Shown: positions 34,326-43,558 of the stretch, one piece after another | Numbering within the stretch: position 1 is the stretch's first letter | Layout: each line of letters opens with the position of its first letter | Assembly (NCBI GenBank): GCA_963739045.1 | Contig: CAVTYY010000004.1 | Coordinates: 806,001-870,000 of the forward strand | Direction: 5' to 3' | Length of the DNA stretch: 64,000 nucleotides | DNA from: Halobacillus_B sp963739045 | GTDB taxonomy: Bacteria; Bacillota; Bacilli; Bacillales; Halobacillaceae | The notes under the pieces: generated by a model | The model's input: the letters and a program-made list of their open reading frames with translations, nothing else | Databases searched by the model: none | What the model was told of the DNA's origin: nothing | Translations under genes and position numbers: made by a program

Positions 34326-35807
34326 TTATGAGGCAAAATAACGAATCAGGCCATTAGTTATGCCTTGAGAAACTTTCGTTTGATAATGTACGCCTTTAAC
34401 CGTTTGCTCTTCATTACGATCAGATATAAATCCTAATTCAAGAAGGACAGCTGGTTTATTGTTTTCTCTAATTACGTGAAAATCTCCAAAATGTACGCCG
34501 CGACTTCTAAGGCCGGTCGACTGTACCATCTCACTCTGAATATTACTGGCGAGAGATTGGTCTTTGTCATGATAATAATAGGACCCAATTCCATTAGCAG
34601 CAATTGAAGAAGGTACGCTGTTAAAGTGAAGACTTATGAAAGCGTCCGCATTGGATGACTGGGACGTGGCAGATCGAATAGACAGGGAGACGTATTGATC
34701 GCTGTTCCTTGTTAGGATTACTTTAGCTCCATAGCTTTCCAGCTGTTGTTTTAAGTGCTCTGCCGTTTGGAGGGTAATGGTTTTCTCTGTCGTTCCAGTA
34801 AAACCCAGAGCTCCGGTATCGCGTCCGCCGTGACCTGGATCAATCATAATGGTTTTTCCATTAAGAGTTCCGTTACTTGAAGGGGCAGATGACGAAGTAC
34901 CGTTATGTTCATCCACAATCCATCCTGCGACAAATGCCTGTTTGCCTTTAAAACTGACTTTGTACCATTCGCCTTCTGTGGAAAGGACATTATATTGGTC
35001 TCCTTGCTTGCCGCTCCCTACGATCTGATGATTTGTGGAAGGGCCACTGCGTAAATGGGTGCCATTGTATTGAAGGGTCACATAAGACGAGGAGGAATCT
35101 TGTGAAGAGTCAGTATGGTCTTTACTAGTGAACCAACCCGCAACCCAGCCGGTTTTTCCATTATGGAGTTCAATTTCATACCATCCTTGCTGTTCGCTTA
35201 TGTAGTCGTAATTCTCACTATTATAGACTTGACCTACAATGCTTCCATTTGTTGAACTTTGGTTTCTGACATTCAAAATGGAAGTCGTAATCGTTAATTC
35301 ACCAAGAGACTTTTGTGTCTTCCCTGCTGAAGATTCTCCGGATACCGCAGAAACGGAGTTTGTCAGGTAATCACTGTGCACCCATCCTTGAGTATTGGAA
35401 TGTTCTATAAGTACCCATTTTCCTTTACGGTCTTTGACGTTCACCTTGTCGCCTTTCATCAAATAACCTTTAATGCTGCTGGATAATCCTGGGCTGGAAT
35501 GGATTCTTAAATGATCCACCTTAGCTGCAAGAGAACTTTCTTTACTTTTTACATTTGCAAACTTTTTAGCTACCCAGCCTGTTTGGTTATGCCACTTAAT
35601 TTTCAACCACTCATTTTTTTCATCAATGATTGAATAGGATTCGCCGGTATTGACTTTACCCAGACTTGCATATCCTGTGCCCGGTCCGCTTCGAACATTT
35701 AAATGATCCGCATTAATTGTGACGGAATCAGCATAAACGGTAGAAGAAACCACTGTTGTGAGCCCTAGAATAATAATAAACAGGGCCATTAAACCTTTTT
35801 TTGCCAT
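34326..35807 (-). CDS. N-acetylmuramoyl-L-alanine amidase with four SH3 repeats (YrvJ-like)
   Basis: This is a secreted cell wall hydrolase that cuts the amide bond between muramic acid and the stem peptide. The 493-residue product has a signal peptide (about 1-26), four bacterial SH3 repeats (about 28-85, 92-150, 172-228 and 242-300) for wall binding, and a C-terminal Amidase_3 domain (about 318-493) with zinc ligands in DPGHGGRDTGA, a Glu in TEKTITL, LHFNS and catalytic Glu in LLELGF. It sits between dtd and hisS like B. subtilis yrvJ. AGGAGGTG precedes the ATG. Confidence 0.9.
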   Translation of the reverse strand: MAKKGLMALFIIILGLTTVVSSTVYADSVTINADHLNVRSGPGTGYASLGKVNTGESYSIIDEKNEWLKIKWHNQTGWVAKKFANVKSKESSLAAKVDHLRIHSSPGLSSSIKGYLMKGDKVNVKDRKGKWVLIEHSNTQGWVHSDYLTNSVSAVSGESSAGKTQKSLGELTITTSILNVRNQSSTNGSIVGQVYNSENYDYISEQQGWYEIELHNGKTGWVAGWFTSKDHTDSSQDSSSSYVTLQYNGTHLRSGPSTNHQIVGSGKQGDQYNVLSTEGEWYKVSFKGKQAFVAGWIVDEHNGTSSSAPSSNGTLNGKTIMIDPGHGGRDTGALGFTGTTEKTITLQTAEHLKQQLESYGAKVILTRNSDQYVSLSIRSATSQSSNADAFISLHFNSVPSSIAANGIGSYYYHDKDQSLASNIQSEMVQSTGLRSRGVHFGDFHVIRENNKPAVLLELGFISDRNEEQTVKGVHYQTKVSQGITNGLIRYFAS

Positions 35808-35914
35808 GCATACACCTCCTGATAATTGCCTATCCCAATTCTATTCGACAATTTGAATTGTAAATCCTTTAATGGGATAAATAAATAATTCTTTGTAATT
35901 AATTTTAAAAGTGC

Positions 35915-35944
35915 TTGACATAGGAATATGTAAGCCTATATGAT
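35915..35944 (+). promoter_or_regulatory. Promoter of hisS-aspS
   Basis: A consensus TTGACA (35915-35920) and TATGAT (35939-35944) are 18 bases apart, directly upstream of the T-box leader. Confidence 0.75.
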
Positions 35945-35959
35945 AGTAATCAATTCTAT

Positions 35960-36221
35960 AACGAATCGAAGAAAACCAGTGAGGAAAAAAGTAGTCTGAA
36001 CCCACATACACAGAGAAGAAATGCCTACGGCTGAAAGCATTTCATTATGATGGTCAGATGAAAGACATTTCTTAGGTGCCGCGTCGAAATTTAAGTAGGC
36101 GCGAACGTAAACTAGGCGTTAACTGTTTCTGAGTGGGAGCAAAATTGCTTCAACTAGGGTGGCAACGCGGGCAAACTCCCGTCCCTTTTCCTTTTTCGAG
36201 GAATAGGGACGGGAGTTTTTT
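35960..36221 (+). promoter_or_regulatory. T-box riboswitch of hisS-aspS, probably sensing tRNA-Asp
   Basis: The T-box sequence AGGGTGGCAACGCG is at 36156-36169. Stem I closes with TCTGAACC (about 35993-36000) pairing with GGTCAGA (36052-36058), and an inner hairpin pairs GAAATGC with GCATTTC (about 36018-36043). The specifier-loop side reads CATTATGAT (36043-36051), with GAT (Asp) next to the stem and CAT (His) six bases before. The antiterminator bulge is UGGC, which pairs with a G73 discriminator as in tRNA-Asp; tRNA-His has C73. The Asp assignment is my inference from both features. Confidence 0.9.
36173..36221 (+). terminator. T-box attenuator terminator before hisS
   Basis: A 13-base stem (36173-36185 with 36206-36218) is followed by T residues. 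It is the terminator half of the switch and competes with the antiterminator formed by the T-box sequence. Confidence 0.9.
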
Positions 36222-36265
36222 GTTAGTTACTGGAATTCGAATCAAGAAATTAAGGAGGAATTCAG

Positions 36266-37546
36266 ATGAGTATTAATGCTCCAAGAGGAACGCAGGATCT
36301 ATTACCTGGGGTTTCTGAAAAGTGGCAGTATGTAGAGAAAGTATTAGCGGATTTGTGCCGCCGTTACCATTATAAAGAAATTAGAACGCCTATATTTGAA
36401 CACACTGAATTATTTCAACGCGGAGTAGGGGACAGCACGGATATCGTGCAGAAAGAAATGTATACTTTTGAAGATCGAGGCGGCCGTAGTATTACGCTAA
36501 GGCCAGAAGGTACCGCTTCAGTCGTACGCTCTTATGTTCAGCATAAAGGGTATGGGCTGCCTAACCAGCCGGTTAAATACTTCTATGTGGGTCCTATGTT
36601 CCGATATGAACGCCCTCAGCAAGGGAGACTGCGTCAATTTGTTCAATTTGGCATTGAAGCTTTAGGTAGTGATGACCCTGCTATTGATGCGGAAGTTCTT
36701 GCTTTAGCTATGAGTTCTTATCAAGAGCTGGGACTGAAATCTTTAAAGCTGGTACTGAACAGCTTAGGAGACAAGGAAAGCCGTGAAGCTCACCGGGAAG
36801 CATTAGTCGCTCACTTTCAGCCTCATAAAGAAGAGCTTTGTGCTGACTGCCAAGTGAGATTAGATCAAAATCCTTTAAGGATACTAGATTGTAAAAAGGA
36901 TAGAGACCACCCTGCAATGAAAACTGCACCATCTATTCTGGATTACTTAAATGATTATTCTCAACAATACTTTAACCAGGTTAAACATTATTTAGATTCC
37001 ATGGGCATTGATTATGTAATCGATCCCAATCTCGTGCGCGGTCTTGATTATTATAATCACACGGCTTTTGAAATTATGAGCGAGGCAGAAGGATTTGGAG
37101 CTATAACCACATTAAGCGGAGGTGGACGGTATACTGGCCTGGTAGAGGAAATCGGCGGTCCTGAAACTTCCGGTATCGGTTTTGCATTTAGTATTGAACG
37201 ATTGTTAATGGCCTTAGAAGCTGAACAAATAGAATTGCCAGTAAATGAAGGGTTAGATTGCTATGTGGTTTCATTTGGCGATGAGGCTGCTCAGGAAGCG
37301 GTTAAGCTGACCTATCAGCTTAGGAATGCAGGAGTGCAAGTGGACAAGGATTATCAAAATAGAAAAATGAAAGCCCAATTTAAATCAGCTGATCGGCTTC
37401 AAGCAAAATATGTAGTCGTTCTAGGTGATAGAGAAGTGGAAAACCAAGTAGTAAACGTCAAGAATATGCAAAGTGGAGAACAACAAGAAGTTCCATTTGC
37501 TGAAGTCGTTCAGTACTTGCAGCAACAGTTACCGGGAGGGGAATAA
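36266..37546 (+). CDS. hisS: Histidyl-tRNA synthetase
   Basis: HisS charges tRNA-His. The 426-residue class II enzyme has motif 2 around MFRYERPQQGRLRQFVQFGIE (about 112-132), the histidine-binding LVRGLDYYNHTAFE (about 256-269), motif 3 GIGFAFSIERLLMAL and a C-terminal anticodon-binding domain (about 330-420). AAGGAGG precedes the ATG. It is immediately followed by aspS, one base apart, and both are under the T-box. Confidence 0.98.
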   Translation: MSINAPRGTQDLLPGVSEKWQYVEKVLADLCRRYHYKEIRTPIFEHTELFQRGVGDSTDIVQKEMYTFEDRGGRSITLRPEGTASVVRSYVQHKGYGLPNQPVKYFYVGPMFRYERPQQGRLRQFVQFGIEALGSDDPAIDAEVLALAMSSYQELGLKSLKLVLNSLGDKESREAHREALVAHFQPHKEELCADCQVRLDQNPLRILDCKKDRDHPAMKTAPSILDYLNDYSQQYFNQVKHYLDSMGIDYVIDPNLVRGLDYYNHTAFEIMSEAEGFGAITTLSGGGRYTGLVEEIGGPETSGIGFAFSIERLLMALEAEQIELPVNEGLDCYVVSFGDEAAQEAVKLTYQLRNAGVQVDKDYQNRKMKAQFKSADRLQAKYVVVLGDREVENQVVNVKNMQSGEQQEVPFAEVVQYLQQQLPGGE

Positions 37547-37547
37547 T

Positions 37548-39317
37548 ATGGAAAGAATCGCCTGTGGTTCCATCAGAGAAGCACAAATTGAACAAGAAGT
37601 ACTTATTAAAGGCTGGGTTCAGAAACGACGGGATCTTGGTGGGTTGATCTTTATCGATTTAAGAGATCGATCCGGACTGGTTCAGGTTGTATTTAATCCA
37701 GAAATTTCCGCAGAAGCACTGGAAATTGCAGAAAGTGTAAGAAGTGAATTTGTACTGGAAATTACGGGGAAGGTTGTGGCCCGTGATGCAGCCACGGTAA
37801 ACAACAACATGTCTACCGGAAATATCGAAATTACAGCAAACCGAGTAAAGATTTTAAATAAGGCGAAAACCCCGCCTTTCATGATTGAGGATCAATCGGA
37901 GGTTTCTGAAGACCTGAGATTAAAGTACCGTTATCTTGATCTGCGTCGTAAAGAAATGCAGGATACCTTTAAGCTTCGGCACCAGGCGACCCAGTCTATA
38001 AGAACCTTCTTGAATGAAGAAGGCTATCTTGAAATGGAAACGCCAATGCTTACTAAAAGTACTCCTGAAGGCGCGCGAGACTATTTGGTGCCCAGCCGTG
38101 TTCATGAAGGGGATTTCTATGCACTGCCTCAGTCACCGCAATTATTTAAACAGCTTCTTATGGTAGCTGGATTCGAAAAATATTATCAAATCGCTCGCTG
38201 CTTCCGTGATGAAGATCTGAGAGCAGACAGGCAGCCGGAATTTACCCAGGTCGATATTGAAACTTCATTCATGTCTCAGGAACAAATCATGGCCATGACT
38301 GAAAAAATGATGGAAAAGGTTATGAAAGAAGTGAAAGGCGTAGAGCTCACTCTTCCTTTCCCACGCCTGCCTTACGAAGAAGCCATGGAGCGGTTTGGCT
38401 CTGATAAACCAGACACACGGTACGGTTTGGAGCTTGTCAATATTTCGGAACAAGTAAAAGATTCCGGGTTTAAAGTATTTAGCGGTGCCGTATCTTCCGG
38501 TGGTCAGGTAAGTGCAATTAATGTAAAGGGAGAAGCTGACCAATTTTCCCGTAAGGACATTGATAAACTAACAGAGGATGTTAAAGTTTACGGTGCAAAA
38601 GGTTTAGCATGGCTCAAGATGAAAGACGGCCAATTGAATGGACCCATCGCTAAGTTCTTTGGTGAAGAGGAAGTTCAACAGCTGCAGGATAAATTAGCAG
38701 TAGAAAATGGAGACCTCTTATTATTTGTAGCAGATAAGACTTCAGTCGTACGGGACAGTTTAGGCGCCCTGAGACAGAAATTGGCTAGAAAGCTTGATTT
38801 AATTGATCAAACTAAGTTTAATTTCCTATGGGTAACGGATTGGCCGTTGTTTGAGTACGATGAAGAGGCAGGCCGATACTTTGCCGCTCACCATCCATTT
38901 ACGATGCCTGCTGCCAAAGATGTGGATAAGCTGCTAACCCATCCAGAAGAAGTGCATGCGGAGGCCTATGATATTGTACTGAATGGATATGAATTAGGTG
39001 GAGGATCGCTCCGTATTCATGAGAAAGAACTGCAGGATCAAATGTTTAACGTTCTTGGATTCAGCCAGGAAGAAGCGAATGAGCAGTTTGGATTTCTATT
39101 AGAAGCGTTAGAATCAGGGGCACCACCCCACGGGGGCATTGCGTTAGGGTTTGATCGGTTTATTATGCTGCTGGCAGGAAGGACCAATCTTAGAGACACC
39201 ATCTTGTTTCCGAAAACAGCCTCTGCTCAGGACCCGCTTACAGAGGCGCCTGGCAGTGTAAGCAAAGCTCAACTAGATGAACTTCACCTGCAGTTAAAAC
39301 CAAAAAAACAGGACTGA
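37548..39317 (+). CDS. aspS: Aspartyl-tRNA synthetase
   Basis: AspS charges tRNA-Asp. The 589-residue class IIb product has the N-terminal anticodon-binding OB fold (about 1-105), motif 2 FRDEDLRADRQPEFTQVDIE (about 216-235), the bacterial GAD insertion (about 285-415) and motif 3 GIALGFDRFIMLLAG near 525-539. The ATG at 37548 follows GGGAGGGGAA; a longer reading from 37473 only overlaps hisS. 6S RNA lies downstream, the same arrangement as in B. subtilis. Confidence 0.98.
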   Translation: MERIACGSIREAQIEQEVLIKGWVQKRRDLGGLIFIDLRDRSGLVQVVFNPEISAEALEIAESVRSEFVLEITGKVVARDAATVNNNMSTGNIEITANRVKILNKAKTPPFMIEDQSEVSEDLRLKYRYLDLRRKEMQDTFKLRHQATQSIRTFLNEEGYLEMETPMLTKSTPEGARDYLVPSRVHEGDFYALPQSPQLFKQLLMVAGFEKYYQIARCFRDEDLRADRQPEFTQVDIETSFMSQEQIMAMTEKMMEKVMKEVKGVELTLPFPRLPYEEAMERFGSDKPDTRYGLELVNISEQVKDSGFKVFSGAVSSGGQVSAINVKGEADQFSRKDIDKLTEDVKVYGAKGLAWLKMKDGQLNGPIAKFFGEEEVQQLQDKLAVENGDLLLFVADKTSVVRDSLGALRQKLARKLDLIDQTKFNFLWVTDWPLFEYDEEAGRYFAAHHPFTMPAAKDVDKLLTHPEEVHAEAYDIVLNGYELGGGSLRIHEKELQDQMFNVLGFSQEEANEQFGFLLEALESGAPPHGGIALGFDRFIMLLAGRTNLRDTILFPKTASAQDPLTEAPGSVSKAQLDELHLQLKPKKQD

Positions 39318-39346
39318 AGTCATACAGTTATCCGGGGATATAGTTC

Positions 39347-39375
39347 TTGATAAGCTCTTGTAAATATGCTACAAT
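39347..39375 (+). promoter_or_regulatory. Promoter of 6S RNA
   Basis: TTGATA (39347-39352) and TACAAT (39370-39375) are 17 bases apart; transcription would start at about 39381. Confidence 0.75.
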
Positions 39376-39380
39376 TTGGA

Positions 39381-39595
39381 TACAAATTTAAACCAATCCT
39401 GATGTGTGCGTTGTTCGAATGTACGTTTTGACCGAACATTTATGAATCGGGAGCCTGGCGTTTTCGCATGGAATGCAAGCCTCTTAACCATCACTGATGG
39501 GAGGACGCAAGAAATGCGAAGCAGGGCACCCACCTGCCTGGAGCGGGTTCAAAACTCATGATGCAACGGCACAATTGGGATTGGTTTATTTTTTT
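39381..39595 (+). ncRNA. ssrS: 6S RNA (6S-1/BsrA type)
   Basis: 6S RNA mimics an open promoter and sequesters sigma-A RNA polymerase. The RNA would be about 210 nt, with a closing stem formed by AAACCAATCC (39390-39399) and GGATTGGTTT (39578-39587), long arms, and the 5' CCTGATGTGTGCGTTGTTCG stretch, which resembles remembered 6S-1 (CCTGATGTGTTAGTTGT). It has its own promoter and a T run after the closing stem. Its position downstream of aspS matches bsrA of B. subtilis. No covariance search was possible. Confidence 0.82.
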
Positions 39596-39611
39596 ATGGG
39601 TTGATCATCTA

Positions 39612-39649
39612 AAAATGCGTACGGTCTCTGCCGTACGCATTTTATTTTT
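39612..39649. terminator. Strong bidirectional terminator after 6S RNA
   Basis: A 13-base perfect stem AAAATGCGTACGG (39612-39624) with CCGTACGCATTTT (39631-39643) is followed by T-rich sequence and preceded by A residues. It backs up the 6S RNA terminator and can also stop minus-strand transcription of the rsfA-like gene. Confidence 0.88.
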
Positions 39650-39720
39650 GTTTTTGAATTTATTCTTTTGTTGTATGGAGTAAACTCCATGGATTGTTGT
39701 TCTACACAAGCGTCAGTGGG

Positions 39721-40386
39721 TTAGCGGGCAACATTCTCTAAGTTGCCGTTCTTCTCCATGCGAAAGTGTGGTTTCATCTGATAATCCTGCTCATCAAACA
39801 TGACCATTTTACGGGCACGGTCCATAATTTGAATAAGAGCTTGATAATCTTCACTCATTGATTCTAATTGACTATTTAACTGAAGATTGATGTCTTTTAG
39901 TTTAGCATTTTCTGTTTCCAGGTCCTTTAGTTGGTTTTTAACAGAATCTGTTGCAGTCGAATCCTTTTGAAGGCTTTTCAAATACCGAATGACCTGAGTC
40001 ATGTGAAGCTCAGGCTCAGGATCCTTCTGGACTGCAGAATGATAAACTGGCTGCTCCTCCTTCTCCTCCTCTTTCTCTTCAATTTCTTCTTGAACCTCAT
40101 AAGAGAAAGGAAGGTGCACTTGCTGCATTACAGCAGGATGATGACTTGCTTCTTTTCGTTTTTTCTCTTTTCGCTGTTTCTTTGCTAATTCGACAGCTTG
40201 CTCGTACTTTTGGCGAACTTCTGCATTCCACCTGAACCCGCAGGCAGCAGAGGTGCGATTTAATAGATCTCCAACTTCATCAAAGGCTTTTAACTGTGTA
40301 CTTCCTTCTCTAATATGTCTTAACACTGTTTCTGCAAGTAATAAATCATCTTCATGAGACCAGGCATCCTGTCTTACTTTTGGCAT
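39721..40386 (-). CDS. RsfA family prespore transcription factor
   Basis: The 221-residue product has an N-terminal Myb/SANT-like DNA-binding domain (about 1-62, RQDAWSHEDDLLLAETVLRHIREG with GFRWNAEVR), a lysine/glutamate-rich middle and a C-terminal coiled coil (about 145-195). This is the RsfA/YlbO layout; B. subtilis RsfA fine-tunes sigma-F and sigma-G regulons in the forespore. Which paralogue it represents is not certain. AGGAGTGG precedes the ATG on the minus strand. Confidence 0.8.
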   Translation of the reverse strand: MPKVRQDAWSHEDDLLLAETVLRHIREGSTQLKAFDEVGDLLNRTSAACGFRWNAEVRQKYEQAVELAKKQRKEKKRKEASHHPAVMQQVHLPFSYEVQEEIEEKEEEKEEQPVYHSAVQKDPEPELHMTQVIRYLKSLQKDSTATDSVKNQLKDLETENAKLKDINLQLNSQLESMSEDYQALIQIMDRARKMVMFDEQDYQMKPHFRMEKNGNLENVAR

Positions 40387-40472
40387 TCTACACCACTCCT
40401 GTAATAATATTTTTTAGAAAAATAGTTTGGCAGATTTAGTAGTAGTGTTACCAACAAAAAGATGAAATATAC

Positions 40473-41750
40473 TTATCTTGGTTTTTGTTTAGAAATTTTT
40501 TCGAAAACTTGTTTCAGAGCCTGTTCAAACTTACCAGTAGCCTTAGGTTCATAATAGCTTCGATCTTTAATGGAATCAGGCAGATACTGCTGGCTGACCC
40601 ATCCATTCTCATAATTGTGAGGATATTTATATTCTGCCCCTCTGCCAAGTTTTTCGGCACCTTTGTAATGAGAGTCTTTTAAATGGCTTGGAACTTCTCC
40701 GCTTTTTCCTTTTCTAATATCAGCTAAAGCTGCATCCAGGGCTTTATAGGCACTATTGGACTTAGGAGATAACGCTAGTTCAGTAACCGCAACTGCTAAA
40801 GGAATACGTGCTTCTGGAAAACCAAGCCTCTCTGCTGATTCGATTGCCGACAGTGCCCTTGGACCTGCCTGAGGATTTGCGAGTCCGATATCTTCGTAGG
40901 CGATCACGACTAACCGCCTCCCTATACTGTCTAAATCTCCTGCTTCAATTAAACGTCCTAAATAATGCAGAGCTGCATTAACATCGCTTCCTCTAATTGA
41001 TTTCTGAAAAGCAGACAATACATCATAATGAGCGTCGCCGTCTTTATCATGGGAAAAGCTCTTCTTCTGCATACATTCTTCTGCGATATCCAATCCAATT
41101 GATATCAGACCTTTGTCATTTTCAGGTGTAGAGAAAGCTGCAAGCTCCAAGCCATTAAGAGCGGACCGTAAGTCTCCATTGGCAGACTGGGCAAAATGGT
41201 TAATTGCATCCTCCGTTAATTCCAAAGTAAGGTGACCAAGACCTTGTACTTGATCGGTCATGGCTCTTTGGAGTGCTTCTTTAATCTCACTCTCAGACAA
41301 CCGGTAAAGTTCAAACAAATGACAGCGGCTGCGAATCGCCGGATTAATGGAGTGGTACGGATTGCTTGTGGTACATCCAATAAGAGTAAGCGTATTACTC
41401 TCTAAATGAGGAAGTAAAAAGTCTTGCTTTGCTTTATCCAGACGATGGACTTCATCCAAGATAAGGACAAGCTGCCCATGCATTTTCGCTTCTTCCACAG
41501 CAATTTCCATATCTTTTTTCTTATCGGTTACGGCGTTAAGCACTTTGAAGGGAAGCGTTAAGCTTTTGGCGAGGGCAATTGCCATTGAGGTTTTCCCTGT
41601 ACCAGGCGGGCCAAATAGAATCATGGAGGCTAAACGGTTAGCCTTCACCATTCGCTGGATGGTTTTTCCTTCATTTACTAAATGCTGTTGACCGATGATT
41701 TCATCTATATGATTGGGGCGCATTCGAAAGGCAAGTGGTTTCTGGCTCAT
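40473..41750 (-). CDS. rarA: Replication-associated recombination protein A (RarA/MgsA)
   Basis: RarA is an AAA+ ATPase acting at stalled replication forks. The 425-residue product has Walker A FGPPGTGKTS (about 46-55), Walker B LILDEVHRLDKAKQDFLLP (about 95-113), sensor GCTTSNP, and the C-terminal tetramerisation domain with GSDVNAALHYLGRLI and VIAYEDIGLANPQA. AAAGGAG precedes the ATG. It diverges from the cymR operon; B. subtilis yrvN sits in the same place. Confidence 0.95.
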   Translation of the reverse strand: MSQKPLAFRMRPNHIDEIIGQQHLVNEGKTIQRMVKANRLASMILFGPPGTGKTSMAIALAKSLTLPFKVLNAVTDKKKDMEIAVEEAKMHGQLVLILDEVHRLDKAKQDFLLPHLESNTLTLIGCTTSNPYHSINPAIRSRCHLFELYRLSESEIKEALQRAMTDQVQGLGHLTLELTEDAINHFAQSANGDLRSALNGLELAAFSTPENDKGLISIGLDIAEECMQKKSFSHDKDGDAHYDVLSAFQKSIRGSDVNAALHYLGRLIEAGDLDSIGRRLVVIAYEDIGLANPQAGPRALSAIESAERLGFPEARIPLAVAVTELALSPKSNSAYKALDAALADIRKGKSGEVPSHLKDSHYKGAEKLGRGAEYKYPHNYENGWVSQQYLPDSIKDRSYYEPKATGKFEQALKQVFEKISKQKPR

Positions 41751-41826
41751 GGATCAAGCTCCTTTACTTCTTTATGATGTTAAGCGTAGGATGATTCTTT
41801 TAAAAATGCAAGAGACTTGCCATTCA

Positions 41827-41850
41827 TGCTATAATAGCGTTTGGTATAAT
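41827..41850 (+). promoter_or_regulatory. Tandem extended -10 promoters upstream of cymR
   Basis: Two consensus TATAAT hexamers (41830-41835 and 41845-41850) each carry the TGn extension (TGC and TGG). Neither has a clear -35. One or both probably serve the cymR-yrvO-mnmA operon. Confidence 0.5.
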
Positions 41851-41960
41851 ACGGTTAAGGGCTTAGAATCATAAAGAACAATATAAAAGCTCATATTTTC
41901 ACTTGTGGATAGACTGAATGAATGGAACGATGAATGCTTTACTTATAAAGGATGATAAAC

Positions 41961-42380
41961 ATGAAGATTTCTACTAAAGGCCGCTACGGTCTTACGATTA
42001 TGATTGAATTATCCAGAAAATATGGAGATGGCCCTATTTCACTTAAACAAATCGCCAGGGATAATAATTTGTCTGAGCACTACTTGGAGCAGTTGATTGC
42101 CCCTTTGAGAAATGCGGGATTAGTGAAAAGTGTGCGCGGGGCATATGGCGGTTATATGCTGACGAAAGCTCCACATGAAATTACTGCGGGCGACGTTATT
42201 CGAATTTTAGAAGGTCCGATCACCCCTGTGGAAGGTATTGAAGATGAAGAGCCAGCAAAGCAGGCGCTGTGGAAAAGAGTTCGAGATGCCGTGAAAGATG
42301 TGTTAGATACAACTACTCTAGAAGATTTAAAAGATCATGTCGAAGATCAAACACAAGACGCTTATATGTTTTATATTTAA
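41961..42380 (+). CDS. cymR: Cysteine metabolism repressor CymR (Rrf2 family)
   Basis: CymR, in complex with the cysteine synthase CysK, represses cysteine and methionine uptake and synthesis genes. The 139-residue product begins MKISTKGRYGLTIMIELSRKYG, with an Rrf2 winged helix (about 20-75, NLSEHYLEQLIAPLRNAGLVKSVRG-like) and a tail ending in EAYMFYI-like QDAYMFYI, close to remembered B. subtilis CymR. No Fe-S cysteines are present, as expected for CymR. The ATG at 41961 has AAAGGA eight bases upstream; ATG 41952 overlaps it. Confidence 0.94.
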   Translation: MKISTKGRYGLTIMIELSRKYGDGPISLKQIARDNNLSEHYLEQLIAPLRNAGLVKSVRGAYGGYMLTKAPHEITAGDVIRILEGPITPVEGIEDEEPAKQALWKRVRDAVKDVLDTTTLEDLKDHVEDQTQDAYMFYI

Positions 42381-42397
42381 TGAAGCGAGGTGAAAAT

Positions 42398-43540
42398 ATG
42401 GAATCTATCTATTTAGATCATGCGGCAACTACACCAATGCATGAAAATGTGGTAGAAGCAATGCTTCCCGTCATGCAGGAGGTATTTGGCAATCCATCAA
42501 GTGTTCACCAATTCGGCCGGAAAGCCAGAAGAATTCTGGATGAGTCGAGGCAGACAGCTGCAAAGAGTATCCACGCAAGAGAAACAGAAATTATATTTAC
42601 CAGCGGAGGTACAGAAGCAGATAACTTAGCGCTTTTTGGGACAGCGTTTGCTAATCAAGAGAAGGGTAAGCATATTATTACTACTTCCATTGAACATCAT
42701 GCTACATTACATGCAGCTAAGCATTTAGAAACAGAAGGGTTTGAAGTAACTTATCTGCCTGTTGACGAACAGGGAAGGATATCGGTCGAAGATCTTGCCA
42801 GGGAGTTAAGAGCGGACACAATTCTCGTATCCGTGATGATGGTGAATAATGAGACGGGTGTGATTCAGCCGATTAGTGAATGTGCAGAATTACTGCGCGA
42901 TCATCAAGCCTATCTCCATTCTGATATGGTACAGGCTTACGGGCAGCTCGAGGTGAACGTTCAAGAACTTCAAGTCGATTTACTAACGGTGTCCGGACAT
43001 AAGATTAACGGTCCAAAAGGGATTGGCTATCTTTATGTCCGGGAAGGTACCCATTTAGTTAATCTCCAGCATGGCGGTGAACAAGAGAGAAAAAGAAGGG
43101 CAGGGACGGAAAATATTCCTGCCGTTAAAGGGTTGCAGCGAGCCATAGAATTACTTGAAGATGAACGGAAGAGCACCGTTGAGAAATATACCTCATTGAA
43201 ACAGGTGTTTCTGGCAACGCTTGAAGAAGAATCGGTCAACTTTCAATTGAACGGTGATCAGGATAAAACAATTGCCTCCATCGTTAATATTAGTTTTCCT
43301 GGAATGAACGTGGAACAGCTGCTCACAAACTTTGATTTAAGCGGCATTGCAGCATCGAGCGGCAGTGCTTGTACTGCAGGGTCAGTGGAACCCTCCCATG
43401 TCTTATCGGAAATGTACGGGGCGGACTCAGAACGTACTACAAATTCGATTCGATTTAGTTTTGGGCTGGATAATCAAAGGGATAACGTCGTTGAAGCGGC
43501 GAGAAGGATAAGTCAGATAATTAAACGGATCAGCGCATAA
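42398..43540 (+). CDS. yrvO: Cysteine desulfurase YrvO (NifS/IscS family)
   Basis: YrvO removes sulfur from cysteine and hands it to MnmA for tRNA thiolation in B. subtilis. The 380-residue class V aminotransferase-fold product has SIEHHATLHA (His near 101), the PLP lysine in SGHKINGPKG (Lys202) and the sulfur-carrying cysteine in SSGSACTAGS near residue 325. The ATG at 42398 follows AAGCGAGGTGAAAA. It lies between cymR and mnmA, which supports the tRNA role rather than general Fe-S assembly. Confidence 0.94.
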   Translation: MESIYLDHAATTPMHENVVEAMLPVMQEVFGNPSSVHQFGRKARRILDESRQTAAKSIHARETEIIFTSGGTEADNLALFGTAFANQEKGKHIITTSIEHHATLHAAKHLETEGFEVTYLPVDEQGRISVEDLARELRADTILVSVMMVNNETGVIQPISECAELLRDHQAYLHSDMVQAYGQLEVNVQELQVDLLTVSGHKINGPKGIGYLYVREGTHLVNLQHGGEQERKRRAGTENIPAVKGLQRAIELLEDERKSTVEKYTSLKQVFLATLEEESVNFQLNGDQDKTIASIVNISFPGMNVEQLLTNFDLSGIAASSGSACTAGSVEPSHVLSEMYGADSERTTNSIRFSFGLDNQRDNVVEAARRISQIIKRISA

Positions 43541-43558
43541 ATGAGGAAGGTGGAAGAT

